A DNA stretch of 64,000 bases. Origin: Liolophura sinensis. Its lineage: Eukaryota > Mollusca > Polyplacophora > Chitonida > Chitonidae. The notes beneath the pieces are model-generated. The model was not told where the DNA came from. It did not search any database and saw only the letters and a list, made by a program, of their open reading frames with translations. Shown here piece by piece: positions 44,311-54,640 of this stretch (position 1 is the stretch's first letter; each line of letters opens with the position of its first letter). Position numbers and translations under genes: made by a program. The DNA lies in contig NC_088298.1 in NCBI RefSeq assembly GCF_032854445.1, positions 22,407,295-22,471,294 on the forward strand, in the 5' to 3' direction.

Positions 44311-44600
44311 ACGACAGAGTGATATTTGGCAAAGGGTCATACGCAACAGACAGAAAAATATGACCTCTAAGCAATTTACCTGAGTTAGGGTTTCATTCCC
44401 TGGCACTGTACATGATGAAATAGGAGCAGCTTGTACACTCCGTAGCACCATGACTTAAGCTGAATTAGCCACAAAATACACAGTGATGTTAATTACGATT
44501 TCTTACACTTTATGGGTTTAGAATTAATCACATATTGTGCTATCATCACATTTAATAAACGGACGCACGGTTTGTTGCTCAAGTATTCCGAATTGGGGTC
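44311..44600 (+). repeat. REP-B copy directly behind SINE-2
   Basis: GAGCAGCTACGACAGAGTG, CAATTTACCTGAGTTAGGG, TAGCACCATGACTTAAGC, GATGTTAATTACGA. It abuts the SINE-2 tail with no spacer. Confidence 0.85.
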
Positions 44601-44749
44601 CGCCTTTTAACGTTCTCAACTTTTATCAAGAATCTTCCATTTACTGACGTGTTATTCTTTTGTCGATGTGTAATGGTCTACTTTAAATGCATCACTGACG
44701 ATAAAGGTGGTATTCTTTTGCCGATATGTGATGTTCTACTTTTAAAGCA

Positions 44750-45960
44750 TATACATGAACAGTTGAAATAAACCATAACTGAGGTAAACTGGTGCTCCTC
44801 TCTGCTGTAGCCTTTTCCAGAAAATTTCCTAGGAATTGTACCCACAGATGAGGGGATAATTATACAATATCTTAAAACCGATGACTAGAATTCATAACCA
44901 CAGAGTAAAACTTTACCACTATATCTAAGAGATATATTCCTGACACAGCCTTTCTAACATAACTGCCTTTCTGACATAACTGTATTGTTGATGTCAATTC
45001 CTTTTCGACTGACACCAGTGTCTTTCTGACGCCACTATCTTTCTGACATATCTGCCTTTCTGACATAACTGCTTTTCTCATATAGCTGTCTTGCTAATGT
45101 CACTGCCTTTTCGATGTCACTACTTTTATGACGCCAATGCCCCTCTGACATATCTGCCTATATGACCCAACTGCCTTTCTGACATATCTGTCGTTCAGAG
45201 GTCATCATCTTCTGACGTTACTGCATTCCTGGTCGATGTACATTTTTCAAAGAGATAGACTCTAACACTTGAAAAACGACTGTATTGTGTCATTGGCGTA
45301 TAGCAAATGGTGTCATAAGGAACAGTTAGCCCACAGGAAGAGCTCTTTGATTTGCAAACAAGAAAGGCTTTGTTGGGAAAGAACGTGATTGGTTTCAAAT
45401 CCAATTTTGTGTGGCGAATAAGAAAATCTCCAGGCTTTATACGTGCCCATGTAACTTAATTTCAAATCTGTCAGTTTCCAAATAACCCTTTTATTTGACA
45501 TACAAGATTACCTCGGCGGATTAAATTTATTTCTTACCCTTCCCGTGAGCGCGGTCTCATGCTTGATGGTTTATCAGTCAGTGTTGCAGACTGTCGTGGT
45601 CAACCCTTTATAGAATATACATGTGTCTGACCTACGTCACTGAAAAGCTAAGCATCTTACCGAAAAGTCCTGATGTATAAAAGTTTAAGTGTGTCACAGT
45701 ATCCACGTGATCTACATGCTTTTACAAAATTACTCGACAGTTCGTGGCTTAAACGTTTGCCAACTAATACATTGTTGGCTTTATTAGATCTGGGAGATTT
45801 AGTTCTTTCGGCTTACAGCAACGACGTTTGTTTTTATCTGTGTAATAAAGTTACTTTGTGATATTTTTTGTACAATGCATGCCGTAGAGTTCATTACCTC
45901 AGGTCATAAAACGCATTGTTTTGATAAAGAATATGGCAATGGCATGGAGAATTCGTGATG
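44750..45960. repeat. Segmental duplication, copy 1, with 17-bp array
   Basis: It holds a REP-B remnant (44760-44815), a 17-bp array (about 44945-45215, units such as TTTCTGACATAACTGCC), then a unique module with GGCGAATAAGAAAATCTCC, AAATCTGTCAGTTTCC and ATACAAGATTACCTCGG, and ends with ACGCATTGTTTTGATAAAG. The same order recurs at 46075-47430. Confidence 0.85.
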
Positions 45961-46074
45961 CACACGATTGCTATTTTAAAGTTTTACCACCAAAGTGATA
46001 CCTACAACACTGGTTGTCATGGAAGTTGCGTGCCTGCAACGCTGCACACGCTTAGTGAAACGGGCCCAAGGACG

Positions 46075-47430
46075 TCAAGGCCATTCTAACGTAACTGCTT
46101 TGCTGACGTCACTGTTTTACTGACATGACTGCATTTCTGGCATATATACCTGCCTTTCAAATTTCTCTGCTACTCGGGCAAATACCTGTCTTTCAGTCTT
46201 CACTGTCTTTCGGACATAACTGCTTTTCGGATATATTCCTACCTTTCATACGTCACCCCAGTTCTGATCTCACTGGCTTCTTGACGTCTTTGTCTTTCTG
46301 ACTTCACTGCCTTTCTCACGTTTACCTGCCTTTCAGACATAGCTGCTTTTCGAACATAGCTATCGTTCTGATTTAGCTTCCTTTTAGACCTCACTGCCCT
46401 TCTCACATATCTGCTTTTCAGGCATATACCTACATTTCAGACGTCACTCCACTTCTGACCTCACCGCCTTCCTAGTGTCAGTGTTTTTCTGACTTCACTG
46501 CCCTTCTCGCGTATCCCTGCCTTTCAGACACTTTCTGACATAGCTGCCTTTCGAAAATAGCTGCCTTTTGAACGTCACTGCCTTCTTCCCATAACTGCAC
46601 TTTGGACATATCCCTGCCTTCAGACGTCATTACTTTTCTGACGTCACTGAATTAATGACGTCAGAAAATTAATGGACAAATTGCCCTATTCTGCCGTGGA
46701 CGTACGACAAAGGGTATCATAATGAACCGTTATACTACACATAGAACTGTGATTTTTACTTCGCATCCATTGTGACGAGAGAACCGGTTTAAATTAAAAT
46801 CCAGTATTGCTTGGCGAATAAGAAAACCTCCCGGCACTAGTGGTGCCCCTGTGTCTTTTAGACGAGAATATTGTAACTTAATTTTAAATCTGTCAGTTTC
46901 CAGATAACCCTGTTATTTAGGATACAAGATTACTTCGAGGAATCTAACTCACTTCTTGACAACATAGTTTATCACTCAGTGTCAGAAAGCTGTCAAATGT
47001 TGGTGGTAAACCGGCTACAGTATATCAGACTTAAACCACTCCAGCTATGGCTAGTGTAATTGGTTACAAGGAAATCGTCATACATAATTTTTCTATATAC
47101 GGCTTTTTAGCGTAGATAGAAGTAAATTGACGACAGACAGTATTTCACCAGTTATGTGTGACCTGATTAGACAACTATCACAGTCATCGCTGATCTGCTT
47201 TTACTCTCCAAGCTGTAGTCTTTATGTCGACAGATCCTGGTTTACGCGGTTGAGTCAACCTTAATAATTTTTCAGCGTGAAGACAATAAAGACTGTTTTT
47301 CATTTTTGAAGTTTTTGAAGGTTATTTCGGGATAACTTTCCCTAACATATACTTCGTTGAGTTCATTGCCGCTTATCTTAAAAAAAACGCATTGTTTTCG
47401 TACCGAACGTGACACTGCGAGATTGCTTGC
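46075..47430. repeat. Segmental duplication, copy 2
   Basis: A 17-bp array (46075-46665), then GGCGAATAAGAAAACCTCC, AAATCTGTCAGTTTCCAG, ATACAAGATTACTTCGAGG and ACGCATTGTTTTCG, matching copy 1. Differences are a longer array, a short insert in the module (GGTGCCCCTGTGTC), and a REP-B insertion near 47120. Confidence 0.85.
47118..47235 (-). repeat. REP-B fragment inside duplication copy 2
   Basis: GTAAATTGACGACAGAC, CACCAGTTATGTGTGACC, TTTTACTCTCCAAGCTG. It is absent from the matching place in copy 1. Confidence 0.85.
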
Positions 47431-47697
47431 CTCTCTACCATTAGCCCGTCGAGAAAGGGTGCTATAATTCTTTAATCACTTCAAATTACTTTAAGCATTC
47501 CAAAAGATAAGCAAAACAGTTGCGGAAAGTATAGAGTCTTCAAAGCCTTCTAGGTTGCTTCTAAAACATATTAGCGGCAGATGAGGGAGTTCTCCTCTTC
47601 CCACTCTTCACCCCCGCGACTCGTGTGCCAATTCTTGAGCATGGGGTTAAAAAAAAACTATGTATCAATCAATCACATTAAAAATTTTTGTGCCTTT

Positions 47698-47700
<3 letters not shown>

Positions 47701-47782
<82 letters not shown>
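47701..47782. repeat. (AT)41 microsatellite
   Basis: An uninterrupted AT dinucleotide run of 82 bp. It produces poly-Ile-Tyr frames on both strands, which are artefacts, and is cruciform-prone. Confidence 0.99.
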
Positions 47783-47788
<6 letters not shown>

Positions 47789-47930
47789 AGGTCTTTGAGG
47801 ATTTGTGTTGAACGTTGTTTTGGGAAATGACCTAGCGATTTTGGACCCTGAGCGTCCATTTTGGTTTAGAGCTGGAATACAAATGTCTTTTTTGATGCCT
47901 AGATTTCCGGCAAACACGTAAAAAATCAGT
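47783..47930 (+). repeat. REP-E 3' fragment
   Basis: GTTGAACGTTGTTTTGGG, AAATGACCTAGCGATTTTGG, CTGAGCGTCCATTTTGG, ATACAAATGTCTTTTTTG match the 52-kb copy. Confidence 0.65.
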
Positions 47931-47934
47931 GAAT

Positions 47935-48213
47935 ACGCTCAAAATATTAATCTGTTAATTTTACCAGAACGGCTGTTGTCTGAGTGATGCTGGAATGTAT
48001 TCTGTTATTATAATATAATAACGTATCATATTCAACATAAAATTCTGTTAGTCTAATAGAATCTTTTTGTTGAATTAATAGAATATATGTGTTATTTTTA
48101 ACAGAATAATCTGTTCTAATAGCAGAATACATCCTAGCATGACTCAGACAACAGACTTTCGGTTAAAATCAACTAATTTTAAACTAATTAAAAATCAGTT
48201 AATTTTTTAGTGT
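47935..48213. mobile_element. MITE-P, complete copy
   Basis: It starts ACGCTCAAAATATTAATC and ends AATTTTTTAGTGT; the ends pair as inverted repeats. TA flanks both sides (47934-47935 and 48212-48213 region). The arms pair along most of their length (CTGTTGTCTGAGTGATGC against CATGACTCAGACAACAG). There is no ORF. A Tc1/mariner-like origin is suggested by the TA duplication. Confidence 0.85.
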
Positions 48214-48714
48214 ACTGTCGATTTGCACGAATCCACGTTTTTTGTCTTTATTCACTTCCTCAGTTCTATGGTGGTCTATTCGGGTCATCTATCATTTTGG
48301 AAACTGACCTTGTGGTTATGAACACGAAACGTCCATTATGGCTGACAGTTGCATGACAATGGAATATCTGTTTCGACGACTGATTTTTCCATAGTGAGGT
48401 GTTATATTTTAATGTACACTTTATTGCACATCCAATGTCTAACACTTAACACATGCATATACAATATATTCCCAAATATGTCACACTGAATTTTAAAGAC
48501 ATTAAACCATGTGTAATTTGTTCCAAAATCACTGATATAATGTGTTTTTTCGCCAGGTTTGTGACGAACACTATTTCCTACATGTGTCTTTGGGAACTGG
48601 TGTTTCAGGTTGTTTTGCAAAATGGGCCTTGCTATTATCGACTCGGATCGCCGCTTTCGTGGCCTACGAGTGGTATACGAATGTCGGACTTCACGCTTAG
48701 ATAGAAAGCCTCTG
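48214..48714 (+). repeat. Two REP-E 3' fragments
   Basis: 48285-48390 (GGAAACTGACCTTGTGG, CGTCCATTATGGCTGAC, ATATCTGTTTCGACG) and 48605-48700 (TTTTGCAAAATGGGCC, ATACGAATGTCGGAC) repeat the end of REP-E. With 47783-47930 this makes three such ends within 1 kb. Confidence 0.6.
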
Positions 48715-48960
48715 CCAGTGACGTCTAATGTATTGCAATTAACATTATTGTATACGTTTTTATACCTAGTTCCGCTTAAGCCATGGTGCTGGGGGCGTGT
48801 AATATGTTTTTCATGCATTTGCGTGAACAGTTAGAATAAAACCCTAACAGGGGTAAACTGACAAGAGTCCGTATTTCATTGGTTACGTGTGACAATGTGC
48901 TTGCTATCCCACTGTCGTCGCTTCTGTAGTTTTACTCTTTATGCTACACATCTTTAATAA
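48715..48960 (-). repeat. REP-B copy
   Basis: GTGACGTCTAATGTATTGC, CTTAAGCCATGGTGCTGGG, GAATAAAACCCTAACAGGG, GTTACGTGTGACAATGTGC, GTTTTACTCTTTATGC. Confidence 0.9.
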
Positions 48961-49080
48961 TACCCAAAAGCCTGGTGTTTTGTGTTTAATACTACCAATA
49001 ACAATGTTTACAATGTAAACACATGCATGTGCGCTGATGGCGGAATAGAACACCAAATAGCACACATTATACGCAGAGAC

Positions 49081-49400
49081 CAGCCCCGATAGCTCAGCTG
49101 GTAGAGCGTTCGCTTCGGCGGCGGTGGATCCAGCGTCAATCCTGGGTCGGGTCACATATAAGACCTTGAAAAAAGAGGTTGATCCATATCAGTATAATGG
49201 CTCCAGCGGGTGGCTTACTTACCTTCAGTCGCTTCATTGAAACATAACTAGATGGAAAATGAGCGGTGGAAATCCATCCTACAAAATGGAGGCACATTAC
49301 ATGACCTCTAAGTATTCCTTCGTCGCCAAATGACGGAAAAAAACATGTTAAACACGGCGTTAAACCCGAAGCACTTACTCAATAACTCACTCATTCATTA
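49081..49400 (+). mobile_element. SINE-2, full length
   Basis: The tRNA-like head GATAGCTCAGCTGGTAGAGC is a good A box, with a CGTCAATCCTGGG B-box region. The body is GAGCGGTGGAAATCCATCC and AAAATGGAGGCACATTAC. The tail is GGCGTTAAACCCGAAGC plus CACTCA repeats. The head differs from true tRNAs by several mismatches, so it is not a functional tRNA gene. Confidence 0.93.
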
Positions 49401-50735
49401 TACATAGACATACAGGAACACAGTTAAACCTTTTACGAAAAACACACCGGTCACATTAATGAAGGTACGCATGCAATTGAAATATCAGGCCTTGTCATGT
49501 AATTTATGTCATGAGATAACAAGCTGTATGGAGAAGAAGCCCCATAGCAATGCAATGATTCTGCTTACTGTCAGCCCGTTATTCTATGAATTACAGATGA
49601 CATTATCCGCCCATAAGAAAACTCCACTGCATTAAAAGTCTTGATATACGAGTAACGGATACGTGAGCATAGAAGCGTAAGCCTGTACAATCTCTGTTTC
49701 CGATAACGGACTACTTTCCGCAGTACTTAATGGTGCACAGAACAGAAAGTAAGGTGATATATGTAAGCGAGCGTTTGTTACTGAAGCAGAGGATTTTATT
49801 TAATATTTCTCTAAAGATTCTTTATATATATATTTCTTTCGAATGTACAGAACATTTAACACAGAGCTGGAAAGTTTTTTGTATTTTCCACGGAGACGGA
49901 AGATTTCTGTGGATAATCTTGATATATTTTACCTCACTGTCAAACTTAAAAGTAGTTTTCCGGCCGTTCCTTCGAGAGAATTCAAGTCATAAATCAGACT
50001 GAAGCACGCAAACCACGGTATCCGAGATTTTGTGTCATGCTGATTGGTCATGTGGTAAATAGCGCCCCCTGCCGGCAGATAGCATCTGAAGCAGAACGTT
50101 AAAGGGAAATTATCTTGAATAATTCAAAGAGCAGAGGACACTGGTGTCATTAGGGCATGTCAGCAAGCCTGCCTTTGCTGAAAATACATAAAATTGAAAG
50201 CTATCAATCACATTATTCGCTTTTCAAGAAAAAACACACAATTTCATTTACACCTTATGTTTACTTTTCTGTACAAAAACGAACGTAAATATTATATATA
50301 GCCTACATAAAGAAAGAAAGCGAGTTTAGTTTTCTGGCCATCTCGACAGAAAAAACAACAGGACGTACAGAAGTATAGGAAATGCCTGTAAATGAACTGT
50401 AGCAGCCATTCTGAGTTTTGTTCACGAAAATCCCTGCTCTCATTGTGTATTACTGAAATCAGAAGAATTCGTTCCACGCTTGAAAAAAGAGACAGAAAAA
50501 CACAAAACACAAAAGATATAAGATTTCACAGAATTCCAAACAGCCTGTAGTATAAAGCAAGATGAATTACTAGTCCGGCGGAGTCCTTTCCGCTTTCATC
50601 ATTTGGTTAAATATTTGATAAGACCCGGCCAATTAGGTCGGCTGTTGGCTGGCGGGTTCCCTGTTATACGGACCGCGTCGATCAGAGTCGATCAGTCGTG
50701 AATACGGTGTGTGATGATGAGATCCCACAAGTTGT
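49401..50735. other. Spacer
   Basis: Mostly unique. A 90-codon plus frame at 49730 and a 72-codon minus frame at 50292 show no motif. 50580-50720 is GC-richer with GATCAGAGTCGATCAG dyads. Confidence 0.3.
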
Positions 50736-50739
50736 AACA

Positions 50740-50970
50740 GACTGCCACTCATCTTTGTTCCGGCCCAGACGCTTACAGTGATGGCGCTTGACCAAAGAGG
50801 GTGGCTGTTCGATGCAAGCCCCCGCTGCTTCTGTCGTGGCTTTAGGTTAGAGGGTTTCGCCAGGTACCGGAGGAAGGCCGTTGGTTTCCTCTAGTTTCCT
50901 CTGCACATAAATCTAACTCACGTCCTACAAGTGAGGAATTCTTTGAGGAATTAAGCCTGTAATCTTTTCT
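50740..50970 (+). mobile_element. Diverged SINE-1-like element
   Basis: TGTTCGATGCAAGCCCC is a weak B box. GAAGGCCGTTGGTTTCC and CGTCCTACAAGTGAGGAATTC correspond to the SINE-1 body and tail with many changes. Confidence 0.55.
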
Positions 50971-51084
50971 ACTGTATTCTTGCATAATGCAATAAGCATC
51001 CCAGAATCATGGTTCACATTTCGCAATTTTTTCATGATATTCTTTATTAAATACGATAACAAGGCAACATTTTCTGCAATTCTA

Positions 51085-51345
51085 CACCAGCGATGTCTAA
51101 TTTATTACAATTTACATCACCGCTTTTTGTTTTTACCTGATTAATTCAGCTTGGGGAGTGGGGTTGTGAATGTGGGTGGGGGTGGGGCTGCATTTTGCCA
51201 CTATCTAACTATTTGCATGTACATGAATACAATAACTGAGGTAAACTGGTAACAGTATTTCACCGCTTGAGTTTGACAATTTGCCAACAGTCACACTGTC
51301 GTTGTTAGTCTCGTCTCACTCTCTATACTGCAATATTTCATATTA
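51085..51345 (-). repeat. REP-B copy with G-rich insert
   Basis: AGCGATGTCTAATTTATTAC, CAATAACTGAGGTAAACTGG, TTTCACCGCTTGAGTTTG, CAGTCACACTGTCGTTG. A GTGGGTGGGGGTGGGG tract (51171-51186) replaces part of the middle. Confidence 0.85.
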
Positions 51346-51397
51346 TATTTTACATTGCACAAGCGTCAGTAAAATAAATAACTTTCTTTGCTTACAG

Positions 51398-51487
51398 TTC
51401 ACAAAATACAGGGAAAGGCTGAGGTTTCGATGTAAGCAGTATAAGCAAAGTTTTCTTCGCCGAAAACAATCGACTGTTTTTCTTTAA
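51398..51487 (+). CDS. Candidate terminal exon, very basic
   Basis: Acceptor AACTTTCTTTGCTTACAG ends at 51397. The next 90 nt are open to TAA at 51485-51487 and encode 29 residues rich in Arg and Lys (YRERLRFRCKQYKQSFLRRK). A donor-like GAT|GTAAGC inside (51431) offers an alternative splice. It lies just beyond a REP-B copy. It is short, so chance is a serious alternative. Confidence 0.22.
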   Translation, partial: FTKYRERLRFRCKQYKQSFLRRKQSTVFL

Positions 51488-51689
51488 TACCATACATGAG
51501 CTTGCCATACAGACGTAATCGGTGCTGGTACGATTAGTCACGCTAGAAATCACGCTCATGCTTGTTCAAGCTTTTTCCTGTTGCGATGATGTTCTCTATC
51601 CCACAATGAAACGCCTGCCCATAACAATTATCCCTTACTATTTTTATAAGTCTAGGATTCGAACCAGACGTTCGTACCAGGTCTAATAC

Positions 51690-52090
51690 CGTTTAAGCAT
51701 ATGCTTTAACATTTAGAATAAAACCCTAACTGAGGTGAACTGACAAGACGTACAGCGTAAAGAGTAAAACCAGAGCAGCAACGACAGTGTGATAACTGGC
51801 AAATGATCACACGTAACAGGTGAAATACGACCTCTTTTCAGTTTACCTCAGTCAGAGTTTTATTCTAAGTATTCATGAAAATGCATGAACAGTAGCAACT
51901 TACACGCCCCCTAGTACCATGTCTTAAGCAGAACTAGGTATAGAAAAAGGATTGAAGTAATGTTAATTTGCAATTTATTAGACGTCACTGATCTAGAATT
52001 ACTCAAAATGCTGTGTTGTCATCACATTTAACATACAGTCACATTAAAGCAATGCAAAGGGACCTGGCCTCGGGGATGCTTGCTCACATG
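51690..52090 (+). repeat. REP-B, full length, preceded by an inverted piece
   Basis: A full forward copy starts at GACGTACAGCGTAAAGAG (51748). Immediately before it is a reverse piece (TTTAGAATAAAACCCTAAC, TGAGGTGAACTGACAAG, 51708-51747). It pairs with the forward CAGTTTACCTCAGTCAGAG and TTTTATTCTAAG, forming a stem of about 40 bp with a loop near 100 bp. Confidence 0.9.
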
Positions 52091-52109
52091 CCTGTTTAAT
52101 TTTGTAAGT

Positions 52110-52990
52110 TATACTGGGACAACAATATACCGAAGGGTCCTGCATATGGCGTGCACATATCTCGCCTTGTAGCATTTGATAGATCCTGCGTGTTGTGTGA
52201 CGATTTCAATCAACGTCACAAGTTGTTACTGCGAATACTAGTGTGTCAAGGTTATGGCATCAAACGCCTTCACTCCAAGTTTCTGGAGTTTTAGAATGAG
52301 TTAAAATGGACAGAACGTCCAGAATAGGTGGCGTTCTGCATCGTGATTGTGTCTAATTCCCCTTATCCCAGGGCTATGGGTTGTATATTCATATTCTTGA
52401 ATAAGATCGCCGTGTTGGATATAGGAAAAGTTGCAATCAAAGCGCAATTAAATTACACATTGTGTTGTCGACGACTGATATAATAGCATGGTACACGATG
52501 TAAATTCTGACTTTACTCAGTCGCCCAAAACATACCATGCGTCTTTCCAAACACCATTGAAAACCGTGGACTGCTTTTCTTTGCATGAGTCCGTTCTATT
52601 TTTGTATTTTATATACTTTCTCATTTCTTTGGTAGTTTGTGTTATACGTCGTTTTGGGAAGTGGCCTTGCGATTGTTGACCTGGAATGTTCTTATTGGTT
52701 GAAGCATGAAGGGGATAGTGCAACGACTGGTTGACCCGTATCGGTATAATGTCTTGGGCGGGGCGGCTTACTTGCCCTTGGTAGGTAGCAGCACAAGATA
52801 AAAGAGCGGTGGAAATCCGTCCTACAACAAGGAGGCACATCACATACACCCTAAGGATTCCTTCATCGTCATATGACTGAAAAATTGTTAAGTACGACGT
52901 TAAACCCCAAGCACGCACTTACTCACTGCTTATTGGTTGACGGCTGGTATTCGAATGTCTGTTTCGACACAAAGATTCAAGTTTTTCATG
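52110..52990 (+). repeat. REP-E, most complete copy, split by SINE-2
   Basis: Blocks in order: CCGAAGGGTCCTGCATATGG, GTGTTGTGTGACGATTTC, GTGTTGGATATAGGAAAAG, TACTTTCTCATTTCTTTGG, GTCGTTTTGGGAAGTGGCC, GCTGGTATTCGAATGTC. A SINE-2 interrupts it at 52703. No reading frame or terminal repeats are found, so its class is unknown. Confidence 0.75.
52703..52929 (+). mobile_element. SINE-2 inserted in REP-E, 11-bp target duplication
   Basis: TTATTGGTTGA at 52692-52702 is repeated at 52930-52940. Between them: GTATCGGTATAATGTC, GAGCGGTGGAAATCCGTCC, CTACAACAAGGAGGCAC, TACGACGTTAAACCCC and an ACTCACT tail. The tRNA head is missing. Confidence 0.95.
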
Positions 52991-53099
52991 TAGTGTAATC
53001 ATCTACAGCACGGTGAAACACGTATCACGTATAACAATTATCTCTTACTATAAGCCTAGACTTTCGAACAGACGTCGTATAGCATGTCTCGCCCAGGGC

Positions 53100-53260
53100 T
53101 ACTGTTTAAGCAATTACTTGAACGGTTACAATAAAACCCAAACTGAGCCAAACTGACATGAGGTTGTATTTCACTGGTTACATGTGAAAATTTTGGCAGT
53201 TATCACATCGTCGTCGATGATCTGGTTTTGCTCTCTACACTGCAGTCTTATATTAAAGTC
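53100..53260 (-). repeat. REP-B fragment
   Basis: CAATAAAACCCAAACTGAGC, CACTGGTTACATGTG, CATCGTCGTCGATGATCTGG, TTTTGCTCTCTACACTG. Confidence 0.88.
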
Positions 53261-53432
53261 GTTATTTTACCAAGAATATATATATCAATAGCGGTGTGAT
53301 GCTAATTGCCCTACGAATTTCACCGATTTAGGATTTAATTTCTGAAAGATGTGCCCTATTTCCTGGAAAACTTGAATCGGGTTGTATAAGTCTCACTGCC
53401 GGAAATAGGGGATTCATAAGCATGCATTTTGC

Positions 53433-53838
53433 TCAGACTGGATGGAGATATACGTATCACTTCCTGGGGATACGGATTGTATAGACAGACCTTCCTACGT
53501 ACGGCCCGAGAGGAAGCCAGCATGAGCTGGACTTGAACTCACAGCGACCGCATTGGTGAGAGACTCCTGGGGTGAATACGCTGCGCTAACGCGCTAACCA
53601 GCTGAGCCTCAGACTGAATGGGGATATACGTATCACTTCCGGGGGATGCGGATTGTATAGACAGACCTTCCTACGTACGGCCCGAGAGGAAGCCAGCATG
53701 AGCTGGACTTGAACTCACAGCGACCGCATTGGTGAGAGACTCCTGGGGTGAATACGCTGCGCTAACGCGCTAACCAGCTGAGCCTCAGACTGAATGGGGA
53801 TATACGTATCACTTCCGGGGGATACGGATTGTGTAGAC
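53433..53838. repeat. 176-bp tandem duplication carrying a SINE-1 head
   Basis: TCAGACTG starts at 53433, 53609 and 53785, exactly 176 bp apart: two full units and a partial third. Each full unit holds about 55 bp of flank (GATATACGTATCACTTCC) and about 120 bp of reverse SINE-1 head (GAACTCACAGCGACCGC, GCGCTAACGCGCTAACC). The two units differ at only a handful of sites, so the duplication is recent and followed the SINE insertion. Confidence 0.95.
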
Positions 53839-53839
53839 A

Positions 53840-53964
53840 TTACTGCCTGTTATGAAGGTATAGGGGATGTATAAACATCCGCCGGTCAGCTACGGATAAC
53901 ATGTTAGCATCGCTTCTTGGAAATATGGGACTTTAAGCATCACTTTCTGGGGATAAGTGGTTTA
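53840..53964. repeat. Diverged copies of the 176-bp unit flank
   Basis: GGGGATGTATAAACATC, GCTTCTTGGAAATATGGG and TCACTTTCTGGGGATAAG echo TCACTTCCTGGGGATACG. An old short tandem repeat probably underlies 53380-54260. Confidence 0.45.
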
Positions 53965-54125
53965 TATCTATTTATTTATTTGATTGGTGTTTTACACCGT
54001 ACTCAGGAATATTTCACTTGTACGACGGCGGCCAGCTTTATGGTGGGAGGAAATCGGGCACAGCCCGGGGCAACCCACGAATATCCGCATGTTGCTGTCA
54101 GACCTTCCCACGTGCGGCTGGACAA
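53965..54125 (-). mobile_element. SINE-1, 3' part
   Basis: TTATTTGATTGGTGTTTTAC, CTCAGGAATATTTCAC, GGCGGCCAGCTTTATGG, GGTGGGAGGAAATCGGGC, GACCTTCCCACGTGCGG. Confidence 0.95.
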
Positions 54126-54173
54126 TGAATTATCGAGGTTCATGCTATGGAGAATAGAGATAGTATTAAAGTA

Positions 54174-54640
54174 CTAAGGGTCACTGCTTGCGGACATCGG
54201 TGTACAAATAAGCCTGTCCGTGGAATATGGGCCGTGTTTGCACTGTTGCTGGTAATTAGGATCAGATAAGACATTTAAGCCACTCATTCTGGGCGTATAC
54301 ATACACATTTGCAAGTGTACCCTTTGGGGGGATACGGCTTTTATACGCTTGAGTTCCATAACACCGGCTTTATTTTGAGACAATCCAGTTGTTGCTATAA
54401 AAGTACTCCCAGCCACTGACATACTGGGCGCAAGCTCATCCACTATCGGCCTTGGACAGGGAATTGCTAACTTCCTCTGGTCTCTCGTCTTGGTGAGATC
54501 TTGGTGAGAGAAAAGCGGTCAGCGTCTCCCGCGCCACCCGCGAACCTATTTTGTCCTTAGTGGACTGGCCAAGTACTTTAAGACTTCGTACGTGGTATTG
54601 ATTTATATTTCTTGTCTCTAATATAGAAGTTCTTCTCAAT
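54174..54640 (-). other. Two overlapping coding-like frames, status unclear
   Basis: Frame 1 (54639-54436) ends SHQDERPEEVSNSLSKADSG. Frame 2 continues to TAG at 54174 (SVSPQRV-like text: MELKRIKAVSPQRVHLQMCM). Both have natural composition, and frame 2 is open for about 120 codons without an upstream ATG. No acceptor or domain is clear, and part of the area is old tandem repeat. It could be an exon or chance. Confidence 0.2.

Noticed and set aside
45195-45501. Minus frames of 62-69 codons in the segmental duplication
   Set aside because: The matching region of copy 2 does not preserve the frame, so there is no sign of coding constraint.
47581-47917. Ile-Tyr-rich frames on both strands
   Set aside because: Translation of the (AT)41 tract.
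49086-49157. tRNA gene
   Set aside because: A good A box, but the anticodon and T arms do not pair well and the sequence runs into the SINE-2 body.
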